A stretch of 64,000 bases of DNA from Chamaecyparis obtusa (lineage: Eukaryota; Streptophyta; Pinopsida; Cupressales; Cupressaceae). A model generated the notes under the pieces. That model was not told the DNA's origin, ran no database searches, and saw only the letters and a list, made by a program, of their open reading frames with translations. The stretch is from contig BSBK01002055.1 of assembly GCA_027943335.1 (NCBI GenBank), forward strand, positions 772,501 to 836,500. Reading direction: 5' to 3'. How positions within the stretch are numbered: position 1 is the first letter of the stretch; each line of letters opens with the position of its first letter. Below, one piece after another: positions 35,457-44,888 of the stretch. A program made the translations under genes and the position numbers.

Positions 35457-36344
35457 TCAGTTGTCTCTTTTGTCATTCGTATCATTCCTTTCATGGTCAG
35501 GACATCTAGATGCAATATGTCCAATCTTATTACAACTGAAAAATTTCAATGGTAACTTGTCTTTGTACTTTACTTTGCCTCTAGGTAGTCGGTTAGCCAA
35601 CAATGCTTTCAATTCTTCTTGTTCTTTCTCTTCAATGAGGATACTCTCATACTCATTTCCATATAAATTATTGTGATTCTCTCTTTGTCTTCTTGATTTT
35701 CTAATGCTTACAGATGAATTGAAGGAAGTCTCAATGGTTGGTAGACTATTATCATAATTACTAAGCTCAAATGCAGTCAACTTAGTGATTAGGGCTTCAA
35801 GAGTAATAGTATTATTCGGTATAGATCTCAATTCTTGAATTGTATATAATCTAATAGCATACTTAGAAGATAGGGTTCTCAAGATTTTACTTACAACTTC
35901 TTCATTAGTCAGTGATCCACTATAACCTCGAATGGCACTCACAACTTCCTTGCTTCTATTACTATATTGTGTGATGTTCTCTTCATCTTTCATCGTTATT
36001 TCATCATATTTTCCTCCCAGACTATCAACCCTAGCTTTTTCCACATGTTGATCTCCTCCATAGATAATTGTAAGAATGTCCCACATCTCTTTTGAATTAA
36101 CATGATCCTTAATATCATTGAATTCAACATCAGAAATGGAAGAAGCAATCTCTATCATAAGTGAGTTCTGTTCTTGGTTTTCTCTCATTTTATCAACTCT
36201 CAAAAGTCCATTAAGCGGTGGAGTGTAGCCATTATCAATCAGATTCAGTGCAGAGTCTCCAATCCAAAATAGATAAAATCTCATTCTACTTTGCCATGTT
36301 GAGAAACTTTCCTTGTTCAAATTAGGTACTTCTCTCCTATACAT
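35457..36344 (-). CDS. Copia gag protein
   Basis: An open 295-codon frame for the particle protein. The N-terminal half is the usual copia gag: FSTWQSRMRFYLF, EIASSISDVEFNDIKDHVNS, KEMWDILTIIYGGDQHVEKA, LTNEEVVSKILRTLSSKYAI, LEALITKLTAFELSNYDN. The zinc knuckle near the C-terminus reads FFSCNKIGHIASRCP, so the first Cys of the CX2CX4HX4C pattern is Phe and RNA binding by the knuckle is probably lost. It starts about 50 bp from the primer site. It is the only intact frame of this element, possibly by chance. Confidence 0.92.
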   Translation of the reverse strand: MYRREVPNLNKESFSTWQSRMRFYLFWIGDSALNLIDNGYTPPLNGLLRVDKMRENQEQNSLMIEIASSISDVEFNDIKDHVNSKEMWDILTIIYGGDQHVEKARVDSLGGKYDEITMKDEENITQYSNRSKEVVSAIRGYSGSLTNEEVVSKILRTLSSKYAIRLYTIQELRSIPNNTITLEALITKLTAFELSNYDNSLPTIETSFNSSVSIRKSRRQRENHNNLYGNEYESILIEEKEQEELKALLANRLPRGKVKYKDKLPLKFFSCNKIGHIASRCPDHERNDTNDKRDN

Positions 36345-36394
36345 CTTTGAATCTTTTAATCAAGTCTTTTAAACTTATCTCTTCAGAGAACTTA

Positions 36395-36406
36395 GCTCTA
36401 ATACTA
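36395..36406 (-). promoter_or_regulatory. Copia primer-binding site
   Basis: The minus strand reads TAGTATTAGAGCTAAG, a two-base variant of the tRNA-iMet-type TGGTATCAGAGC, two bases inside the 5' LTR. Confidence 0.75.
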
Positions 36407-36408
36407 AT

Positions 36409-37910
36409 TGTTTGATTACAAAGAGGGGGGTGAATCAATAATCCCTGATCCCAAATACCTTAAAAACTTTTCTCTGATTAACTCGGTGGCATCTCGGTAG
36501 AAAAAAAGTTCACTATTTCCCAACAACATTAAATAAACTTTAACATTTAGTAAATCATTTGCACAAATCATTCACAACATGTAACACCAATATTTAACAT
36601 GGAAACCCATCTTGGGGAAAAACTACTATGATAATTGTCACCCACTAAGAAAATAATCTTCTGAAGTACACACGGTTAAGACCCAATCTTGTTAATGATT
36701 ACAAAACACACTATAAGGTGTAACCTATTTAAGGGGTTTACGTCAGATTTGTAAGGATCTTCACCCTGTTAGGAGTGACCTTGTTAAAGGTCTTTAAACA
36801 CTCTTTAGAATGTCACCTTTCTCAAGGATTTTACAATAAGACTGTTAAGTATACTCTGTTAAGGGATTTCTTTGTTACAAATTCTAGTAAGAAACAGTAA
36901 TAAAATTAACCTATAAATTTACAACTATCTTTTCTCAATCAAATTCTTGTGCACACTTCTATCTTCACTTCAATTCTTCATCATCCACTAGCATCAACAC
37001 TTCATAAAATTATTCTTTTCCCACTCAAAATCTTTCTATTCCTTCTTCTCTATAATAGTCGGTAACCCTTCAACTATTTAGTTTGCTAGCCATTTTTCCA
37101 TATAAGATCATCCTTTATATAGATATATTTTTCCTCTTAATATCATCTATTACATTTTTCTTTAATCAATCTTGACCGTTCAATTCATTATACCTTAGAT
37201 TTTAATCTTGGTAACACATTTTATTTGCACCTAGGAACTTGAACTTTTCTAGAAACTTGTTCCATCTCTTTTTACCTCTTAAAGATCTTTCCATAGATCT
37301 TCTCCTTGAATTTTCCTACCTATAGATCTTCTGTGACTAACTTTCCTCATCATCATGATCATCCATCTTATCATAGATAATCATTAAATATTGATTCAAT
37401 TCTTATTTAATATTGTTCCTCGCTTGTTGTCTTTCATTAGAATTTTGGTAACATCATTCAGTGCCTAAACCTTTCTACTTTACCGAGTGACCTTCATTTT
37501 ACCTTTACCTTACCAAATGACTTATCTTCTCGATAGCCCAAACATCTTCACTTATAAAATTGTCAAATCTTTATCACCATGCTTTACCAACTTAACATAA
37601 TCATATGCTAGGTAGAAAAAAATTATATCAACATAATCTAATCATTGTTTGATCTGTATCAACTACCCAATTAAGTTCTTCAACTTCTCCACTTCACATT
37701 TCTTCTTCTCCTTAACTCATTCATCTTATATCCTTACCAAATGATATGGATTTACATAATATAAACCAAAAATAAATTTCTTGACATCAATGACAAGACT
37801 ATAACTGATCTAACCTTTCTACTATCATGTATTCTTGTGATTATGGTAGGTCTTCATCATCAGCTCCATGAGATCATCGATCTTCAATATTACTATCAGT
37901 TAAGGTAACA
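36409..37910 (-). repeat. Copia 5' LTR
   Basis: 1502 bp; the minus strand runs TGTTACCTTAACTGATAG to TAATCAAACA. Its 3' part has CCAAGATGGGTTTCC and ATTCACCCCCCTCTT blocks, also found in the LTRs of element C. Confidence 0.92.
37114..37122 (-). promoter_or_regulatory. TATA box of the copia 5' LTR
   Basis: The minus strand reads CTATATAAAGGATG. It is absent from the shortened 3' LTR. Confidence 0.6.
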
Positions 37911-38755
37911 TACCGATGTGGAAATGGGATTACTTAAACTATGCAAAAAAGATGGAGCAGTAAAATATAGAAACAATCAATTAGAAGGATGCAACTAGAT
38001 AATGCATAATACCTTAGATACTATGAGAAGTGATGGAGTCTCTCATCATGGAAGCTTCTAACATATAAAGAAAATGATCCAGATAGGGTATGAGGCTAGA
38101 AACACCATTCATGATGTTGATACCCTTGAGGAAAATAAGTACAAGGAGCATCTAGTAGAAGTTTACTCTTGGTTAGATGAAGATTAGTCTTATCCTTGTT
38201 TATGTGCTTACGTTAATTTAGTTAGTTAGTTTCCTCAAAAGATGTGATGAAGAGGCATGACCTTTCTAAATTTTAATGTATTATGAACCTCATTTGTAAT
38301 ATTTTATCATCAATAGAGATCATATAAATCAACAATACATAATTTTTTATCAAGCGTTATAAGTAATACAATGAGTCTTTCCTTTGAGTTGTGTTGTGGA
38401 AAATTCATTTTTCAAGATTAGTTGTCTTTGATTTTCATTTCAAGTAAGTGATTGCTATCTTAAATCTTCTAATAAATTAATTATTTATTTTCATAGTAGT
38501 TTGATAAACAAGATACATTTGATACTTCCTTATCCTTATGTTTCTTGTCAAATTGGTCTATTCAAGTAAATTTTAAATTCAATTTGACTAATTATTATGG
38601 TAAAAAGTAGTTAAATAGTATTGAATGTTAGATTAGCTAACAGATGGATCCAAGCGCTGAATTTAAAAAATTGTCTCAGAGAGTTATATATGAAGGTTTG
38701 GATGAGGGTGACTCTATAGCCCAAAAGAAGAAGGAAATATTCTATTACATATATA
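37911..38755 (+). pseudogene. Substrate F after the copia: end of one ORF, spacer and start of another
   Basis: Reading resumes after the copia and ends with EENKYKEHLVEVYSWLDED and a stop near 38188. A 450-bp AT-rich spacer follows. A new start, MDPSAEFKKLSQRVIYEGLD (38644), continues with EGDSIAQKKKEIFYYIYI up to the TRIM. The arrangement of a stop, a spacer with TATA-like motifs and a new ATG could be the join of two genes or the leader of an element. I do not recognise either protein. Confidence 0.4.
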
Positions 38756-39089
38756 TCCAGAGTAACCGCCAATGTCCCCCTTAAGGATATGTGACATGGT
38801 TAAATAGCCTCTTGTGTCTTCTATAAGTCTAGTGGTTGTATCGGGCATTTACGGGTCAATCTTTTGGTGTAACGACAACCACACTTGTAACAAGTGGTAT
38901 CAAAGCTTGGTCACATGTTTGAATCCCCTCAGTTGACATTGAGGGGGGCATTGTTCGACTAACTGCCAATGTCCCTCTTCAGGATTCATGACATGTTTTA
39001 ACAACCTCTTATGTCTTCTATAAGTCTAGTGGTTGTATCAGGCATTAACAGGTCAATGTTTTGGTGCAACAACAACCACACTTGTAACA
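38756..39089 (+). mobile_element. TRIM: miniature LTR retrotransposon, structure complete
   Basis: Two direct repeats of about 137 bp (38756-38892, 38952-39089; the second is TGTTCGACTAACTGCC to CACTTGTAACA). Between them are a primer site TGGTATCAAAGCTTGG (38895-38910), 28 bp of filler and the purine tract ATTGAGGGGGGCA (38938-38950). The flanks carry a perfect 5-bp duplication ATATA (38751-38755, 39090-39094). There is no coding capacity, so its movement depends on enzymes from other elements. The LTR does not resemble 5S rRNA, so it is not of the Cassandra type. It lies in the reading frame that begins at 38644. Confidence 0.93.
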
Positions 39090-39094
39090 ATATA

Positions 39095-39780
39095 AACTTC
39101 ATTTGGAACATAATCAGATCACCTTAAGTAGAAGATAAACAAAAGTAGGAGTCAAGATAGTTGTAGATGAGAATTCAAGAAGTATCACTAGAAGGAAGAT
39201 AGATAGAATAAATAATCAATATGAAATCAAGATAACTAGAGATTAGAATTAAAGATGTAGAGGTAGAAGAAATATACCGAAAAGGTTAGAAGGAATAAAG
39301 TATTCAACAACTAAATCAATCTATTTCAAAAGTACATGCCACTTTGAGATAGAGGTTACAAGCAGGATACAAGCAAGAGAGATAATCTTCTATGGAAAAA
39401 ACATCATCTTGAAGCTCTAGTTGGTGAATAGGTGTACCCACCTAGGTCTGAGAGAGCCTAAAGAGTAGAGGAATATAACAATAGTCCAGTTAAATCTTTT
39501 TCATTGGCCAAATCAATTGGAAGGTTTAAACATGGAGATTGGCATACTCTTCAAACTTTCTAATCATTTGATTAGGGAGCCAACATAGTGCAATATAGGG
39601 TTCAATCATTAAGCTCAAGACAAATCAATGCCATATGTTTCAAATATAGTCAAATCAAACACTATTCTAACACATGCAGATATGTTTCTACTCTGAAAAG
39701 GTCTAGAAATGATAAGAATTTTACAATTTTAGGGGGTAAAAGCACAAAGTTGTGTCACATTTTAGGCTAACTTATCAACA
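39095..39780 (+). pseudogene. Continuation of the substrate F coding-like region
   Basis: Downstream of the TRIM the frame reads KLHLEHNQITLSRR, VGVKIVVDENSRSITRRKID and, further on, LGLREPKE and PFHWPNQLEG-like pieces, with several stops. It looks like decayed protein-coding sequence. No domain was recognised. Confidence 0.35.
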
Positions 39781-41712
39781 CAACTAAATTTGAGTATATC
39801 TAACTAAAAATTGTTTTTTTCAAACATATGGTTTAGCTAGATTCATTACATAAGTTCTTCAACATTCCCAATTGGAAATATCAATTAAATGCATGTTTTA
39901 TACCAATTTGTGTCCAATTACCAAAGAAATAAAATTATTTCAGAAAAGTGATATTTCAATAATTCCTACTCTTTTTAATGATATTTTTTAAAAAATATGA
40001 AAATACCCTTTTTTAGAGCTCAAAGTCAAGATTATTATCATATAAGTTTTATAGTATTTTGATTAGATCTAATATATTATAATATCAAAATACTACAAGT
40101 AGATATTTTAACATTCGAGAAGATGTTGCTTCAAATGAAGAAAAAAATACTAAATCATATAAAATAAATAAAATTTATATTTAACACTAGAGGAGAGAGT
40201 CCTCTTTAAGAATATGTAACCTTTTTTTTGAATGATGTAGATTTGATAGGGGAAATTTGATGGGAGATAAAAACTGTCGATTTCGGATAAGTTCAACTTT
40301 GAGTAGTTATATTGGAGAAAATCTACATCGAAAACCAATCTTTCTTCTTTTATACACTAGCTATACATGTCATCTATAAAATATTTTAAAATCAAAGAAA
40401 AAAAGATTATTTGTATATACTTGTTTGGTAGGAACTAGACCCCAAATTTTCAGTATTTTTCAACAACTGAAAAATGGACTTAAAAAATTAAAAAACTATG
40501 TCGATTCTTGTTCAATTTAAAAAAAGAAAATTATAGGCATAAACTTTATCCAATTTTACACATTTCATCAATTTACATCATCTTCAAATTCTAAACACAA
40601 TTGCCATGTTTATGTTGTTAAAGTTGAATAGTTTGTGTGTTGTCGACCTTTTCCTTTATAAAAGTGTGGCACATGTTGTACTTCTACCCTAGGTGAATCT
40701 CAAAAGATAGTTATGGTATGGAAGAAAAAATAAATTGGTGAAGAGAATTTTGTGGCACTGAATCTTGGTGTCATCTCATCCAAAAACTAAGACTATTGCC
40801 TTGGCTCAAGGGGATATTTGAATAAAAAAATATATAGATTCCCTCTCTCCAAAGTGATCTAGGTTGCATCTAGTATGTCTTCGATTAATGAAGTACATTA
40901 AATTTTTTCTAGATAATTAATGTGAAATGTAAGATATATAATAGTTTTTATCATAGATATAAATTTTTGGTGGAAAAATTTATTATGAGTTGTTAAGGAT
41001 AAAAAGGTAAAGTTTCAAATCATTTGTCATTGTTTGTGGAGGAGAAAATGAAGATATTGTAGAGCTATTGAGAGTTTTAAAAGCTAGGTCAAGTGGAAAG
41101 ATAGAATCGAGTTTGGATGTTTTTGAATCCAATGATGTTGCACTAGAGATGTTGAAAATATTTAAATTGGAAGAATATGATCATATAAAGATAAGGAAAA
41201 GGGAGGTAGGGTTGAAGGCTAATGAGTTGTAGTAGGATCATACATTGGGTATGGACTTGGGATAATTTCCCTATTTTTAAAATATGGAGTCTATCTTTCT
41301 TGTGTTGAGTAGAATCAAGGATGTAAGTATAATAGTGGAAAAACCCTATGTGGTAACAAAGGAAGAAATTGAGGATATCACTTGTTTCTGCAATGTTGGT
41401 GACCTTTGAGGAAAGAAGATGATGAAGTATAAAGAAGTTCAAGATCTTATTGGCATTGAAAAAGACACCTCTAATCTACTAATAAATACCTTTGTTGATA
41501 TGGTCATGAGATATGTTGTATACATGGAATTACCTCTTAAACCTATTTCAAAAATTATGAAGGTGATACTTCAAGTATTGATGTATATTTGGAACATAAA
41601 ATGGTAACTTGGAAAGCGTATAGTTTGATTTATGTAGTTTGTCATTAGATATTATTTTTGAGAATTTTAGAATGTCATTGGTTGAGGGTTATGTCTTTTG
41701 GTTTAGGTTTTT
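39781..41712. other. AT-rich segment with weak coding-like pieces
   Basis: 39781-40850 shows no gene. Around 40990-41620 the plus strand reads pieces such as ELLRVLKARSSGKIESSLDV, EEYDHIKIRKREVGLKANEL and VQDLIGIEKDTSNLLINTFV, broken by stops. These may belong to the same old copia-like element (G) as 52119-53227. Confidence is low. Confidence 0.35.
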
Positions 41713-41724
41713 GGTTATGTGTTT

Positions 41725-42237
41725 TCTTTGAAATTAAAGAAAAAATAGGCTTTGCAGGGACCCAAAACCAAAATAGTTATAGAAACAAATCAGATAATAA
41801 GTTCACCAAAAGTGAGTAGCCAAAATAGAAAGGGGAGACAAACACCCCAAACCATAAATAAACAACAACATAGGAAATAAAAAGAGAACAAACAAAACAA
41901 ACCAATTACTACCACCCTTTCAAAATTTGGATGGAGTCTTCCATCTTTTTCTCCAGCTCTGTCACTTTTTGCAGATTCTCCTTGAGCCCCATAATATCCT
42001 TACTAGAAGAGGTTTTTTGGCTCATCTTTGCACTAGTTCTGGACCTAAGGCCTTTCCCCTTAGTGTTAGGATTCTACATAGCTTCCCACTCCTTCTCCAA
42101 CATGTCAACTAGCGAATGAAGGTTATTGGTAGAAGACTTCATGCCCTCCATAGAATTCTCGAGTAGGTTTTCCAGCATTTTTTCAACACATTGAATCCTA
42201 GCCAGTAATTTAACAGGGGCACAAAAATCCTTACAAT
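41725..42237 (-). mobile_element. Non-LTR-like insertion, copy 2, with 12-bp target duplication
   Basis: 513 bp flanked by a perfect 12-bp duplication GGTTATGTGTTT (41713-41724, 42238-42249). A long duplication with no LTR is typical of target-primed insertion (LINE/SINE). The minus strand reads a helical protein piece (IQCVEKMLENLLENSMEGMK, SLVDMLEKEWEAM, stop, a basic middle, then LKENLQKVTELEKKMEDSIQ). The tail is CCTATTTTTTCTTTAATTTC. It is a diverged relative of 28708-29262, with block-by-block agreement. Confidence 0.8.
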
Positions 42238-42430
42238 GGTTATGTGTTTGTTATTATATTTTTTGAGGTTTTTATCAAGAAGAAAGAATATATAATAGAG
42301 GTCTGGTATCCCTATCCAAAAATAGATTTATTGGTAATTGGATTATATGGAAAGTAAAATGAATGCATGCAAAGCTTATTCATCATCTCTATATATGACT
42401 TTGTGCTCTAGTCTAGTTGTGTCTGGTTTT

Positions 42431-43460
42431 TGTTGGCAATTTGGCTGAGTTAGATATCTAGATGTTGTCATTATGGAAACATATGATCTATGCAAAGAAT
42501 GTAGATGACAAAGAGCAAGTATGACAGAGCACACAACAAAATTGTCTAAATATGTGCAGTATTTTCCTAGTGTACCCAGAAGACAATTTTGATTGGCGAC
42601 GTCGATTGAAGTAAGTTCAGTGCTTGCACACTTGAACATGGATACTATGATGCATATTGAAGACTCACCTGAGAGAAAAAGTTTGTATGGCATGTACTGA
42701 AGAAGTTATTGTAGTATTATAGGAATAGTGTTAAAGCCAACATGACAATATAGAAGACATAATTGGTAAAGAGTTAAGGGATTATTTTGTTTATCAAAAT
42801 AATTTCTTAATTATATAAAGGGATGACATCCTAAATGTTAACCCTTGGGCAGCATATTGTAAAATATATTTTGTAAAGTGCTTTATGTTTAGTAAAGTCG
42901 ACTGTAAAAGTTATTATCCCTAATAACTTGTATAAATGTAAGGCATATGGAATGTGAAGATATATGTGAATGAGATAGATGATATAGTGAACATATATGT
43001 GAAATGTATTGATGAAAAGTTGTGAAAGACAAGAAGGCAGTATAAGGTTATGTACCTTTCCCTATTTTGTAATCAGTAATCATTATACATTACTTGTTTG
43101 GGTAGTGGGCTCATCTTGTAATTATTTGTAATCAGCACTACCAACTCTTAGCAGGGTTGAGGCTTCTAACAAGGCATAGAGAACCTTAATCAGGACTGGG
43201 ACACTATACATATGTAACAAGCTCCTAACAGGGTCAAAATCCTTAATAGGATACTTTTGATTAGTGGATCTTTGTGGGTATCATCCCCACTGGGCTTTTC
43301 CCTTGGCCAAGGTTTCCTCAAGAACAAATAATGTGTTATGAGTTCATTTTCTTTATTTTTATACAAGCATAAAGATAATCTATTATATCTATACTTGGGA
43401 AAAAGTAAAAGTTTGTAGAATACTGATTCACCCCCCTCTTAGTATTCCCTATTTATAACA
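42431..43460 (+). repeat. Element C 5' LTR
   Basis: 1030 bp, TGTTGGCAATTTGG to TATTTATAACA. TATATAAAG lies at 42812-42820. The U5 end has CCTTGGCCAAGGTTTCC and GATTCACCCCCCTCTTAG. Confidence 0.93.
42812..42820 (+). promoter_or_regulatory. TATA box of the element C 5' LTR
   Basis: TATATAAAG within CTTAATTATATAAAGGGATG. The 3' LTR has GATATAAAGGG at 51441-51451. Confidence 0.65.
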
Positions 43461-43462
43461 AT

Positions 43463-43474
43463 TGGTATCAGAGC
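43463..43474 (+). promoter_or_regulatory. Primer-binding site of element C
   Basis: TGGTATCAGAGC, a perfect match to the plant tRNA-iMet-type site, two bases after the LTR. Confidence 0.9.
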
Positions 43475-43531
43475 TTAGTTACTCAGAAAATAATCATTCA
43501 GAAAAATCCTAGCAACTCGAGTAAGATCTCT

Positions 43532-44737
43532 ATGGATATGGATCAGCTACAAAAGAATCTTGAAGAAGTTCTTGAACAAATTGATATACTTACTGAAGAA
43601 AGAGATACTCTAAAAGGAAAATATGATGATGCAAAGAACCTCATTGAGAAACTGAAAAAGAAGCTGGAAGAACTAAAATTGGAAAAGGAATCTACAATTC
43701 AAATTGAAGATTATGATGATAATCTAGAAAAGGAAAATTAGATCCTTAAACATGAATTAAAGATAGTAAATCTGAAATTGAGTTTGAAAGATGGAAATAG
43801 CAAGAATGAAGCAAATCTGAAATTTGAGAATGAAAATCTGAAATCTGAGAGAGAAGATTTGAAATCTAAACTTTGTAAAGTGACATCTGAACTTGAGAAA
43901 ACCAAATTGCAGTATGTTGAACTTGAAAAGTAAAATGAAATTGTGAAAGGTGAACAGACTCAGTCTAAGCAACAACTTGAGAGACTATATTCCACTAGTG
44001 AGAAGATTGATGAACAAATGTCTTATAGAAAGCTATTCTATGATAAAAATGGTCTTGGATTTAACTCATCTAAGGTAAATAAAGAAAGCAAGGAACCAGA
44101 TCTGAAAGTTTCTAAAAACATAGAAGAAAATAAATCTTATCAATCTAAAGAAACACCTAAAGAAGAAGACCCACCTAAACAAGAAGAATCACCTAAAGGT
44201 ATGCAGAGAGAATTTAAAGGTAAATGTTTTACATGTAATACTTTTGGTCATATGAAGAAAGATTGTACAGGTAAGGAATTTAAGCCTCTTAATGGTTATT
44301 GTTATAATTGTCATGGTTTTGGACATAGAGCTATTGAATGTAGGAAGCCTAAATTTAGTGAGAATAATAGTAGTAGAATGTTTAGAGATACTAACCATGC
44401 AAATAAGAAATCTATTGAAGATATGAATAGAAGAAATGGAGTAGTATGTTATAGATGCAACAAGGTTGGACACATTGCCAGGAATTACAGATCACAAATC
44501 AACCAAACTAGACCAAGATATGGAAACAATGGATTAGTTTTTCAAATATGCAACAAATTTTGTCATACAACAAGGTTTTTCAGAATGAACAACATGAGAA
44601 ACCCTAATCCTAGAAGTCATGCCAGGAGAAATGAGAATGCAAGCAACAGTCAAGGAGGTTGTTGTAGTAATTCAAAAGAAGTGAAGTTTATTAAAGCCAC
44701 AGATGAAGGAGACACATTTAGCACTGAAGGTAATTAG
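43532..44737 (+). pseudogene. Element C ORF1: coiled-coil protein with zinc knuckles
   Basis: One frame of 402 codons with two internal stops (TAG 43739, TAA near 43931) and no frameshift. Residues 1-135 are a nearly continuous coiled coil (LEEVLEQIDILTEERDTLKG, LIEKLKKKLEELKLEKEST, LKSEREDLKSKL). A Lys/Glu-rich linker follows, then a knuckle array: CFTCNTFGHMKKDC, CYNCHGFGHRAIEC, CYRCNKVGHIARNY (last Cys lost) and a wrecked fourth copy (ICNKFCHTTRFF). It starts 58 bp after the primer site, so it holds the gag position, but no copia capsid domain (such as the FSTWQSRM block) is present. A role in packaging RNA is inferred from the knuckles. Confidence 0.85.
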
Positions 44738-44888
44738 AAAGGTGAAGTATCAAATGGTAAGAGTGAATCTCTTCCTAATCCATCTCTAAGTACTTAATTC
44801 ATGAAGAATGTAGTAGAATAGAAACTTCGGATAGTGTAGAAATTAGTATATGATGAATTGAGTCTTGTGCAGTTAATGTAAGGTATTT

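Larger units (their letters stand above)
30672..37910 (-). mobile_element. Ty1/copia retrotransposon, full structure but dead, minus orientation
   Basis: LTRs 36409-37910 (5') and 30672-31716 (3'). The primer site is TAGTATTAGAGC (minus strand) just inside the 5' LTR and a purine tract AAAGAGGGATAT lies next to the 3' LTR. The flanking duplication is TACCA/TACCG (30667-30671, 37911-37915). Gag, protease, integrase, RT and RNase H follow in copia order (integrase before RT). Gag is open; pol is broken into many frames. Confidence 0.93.

Noticed and set aside
38756..39089. Cassandra-type TRIM with a 5S rRNA promoter
   Set aside because: The LTR shows no 5S rRNA box A, IE or C block that I can recognise.
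28443..39780. Endogenous pararetrovirus
   Set aside because: Considered because of the ORF-spacer-ORF layout, but no coat, movement, protease or RT motif was found. Left unassigned.
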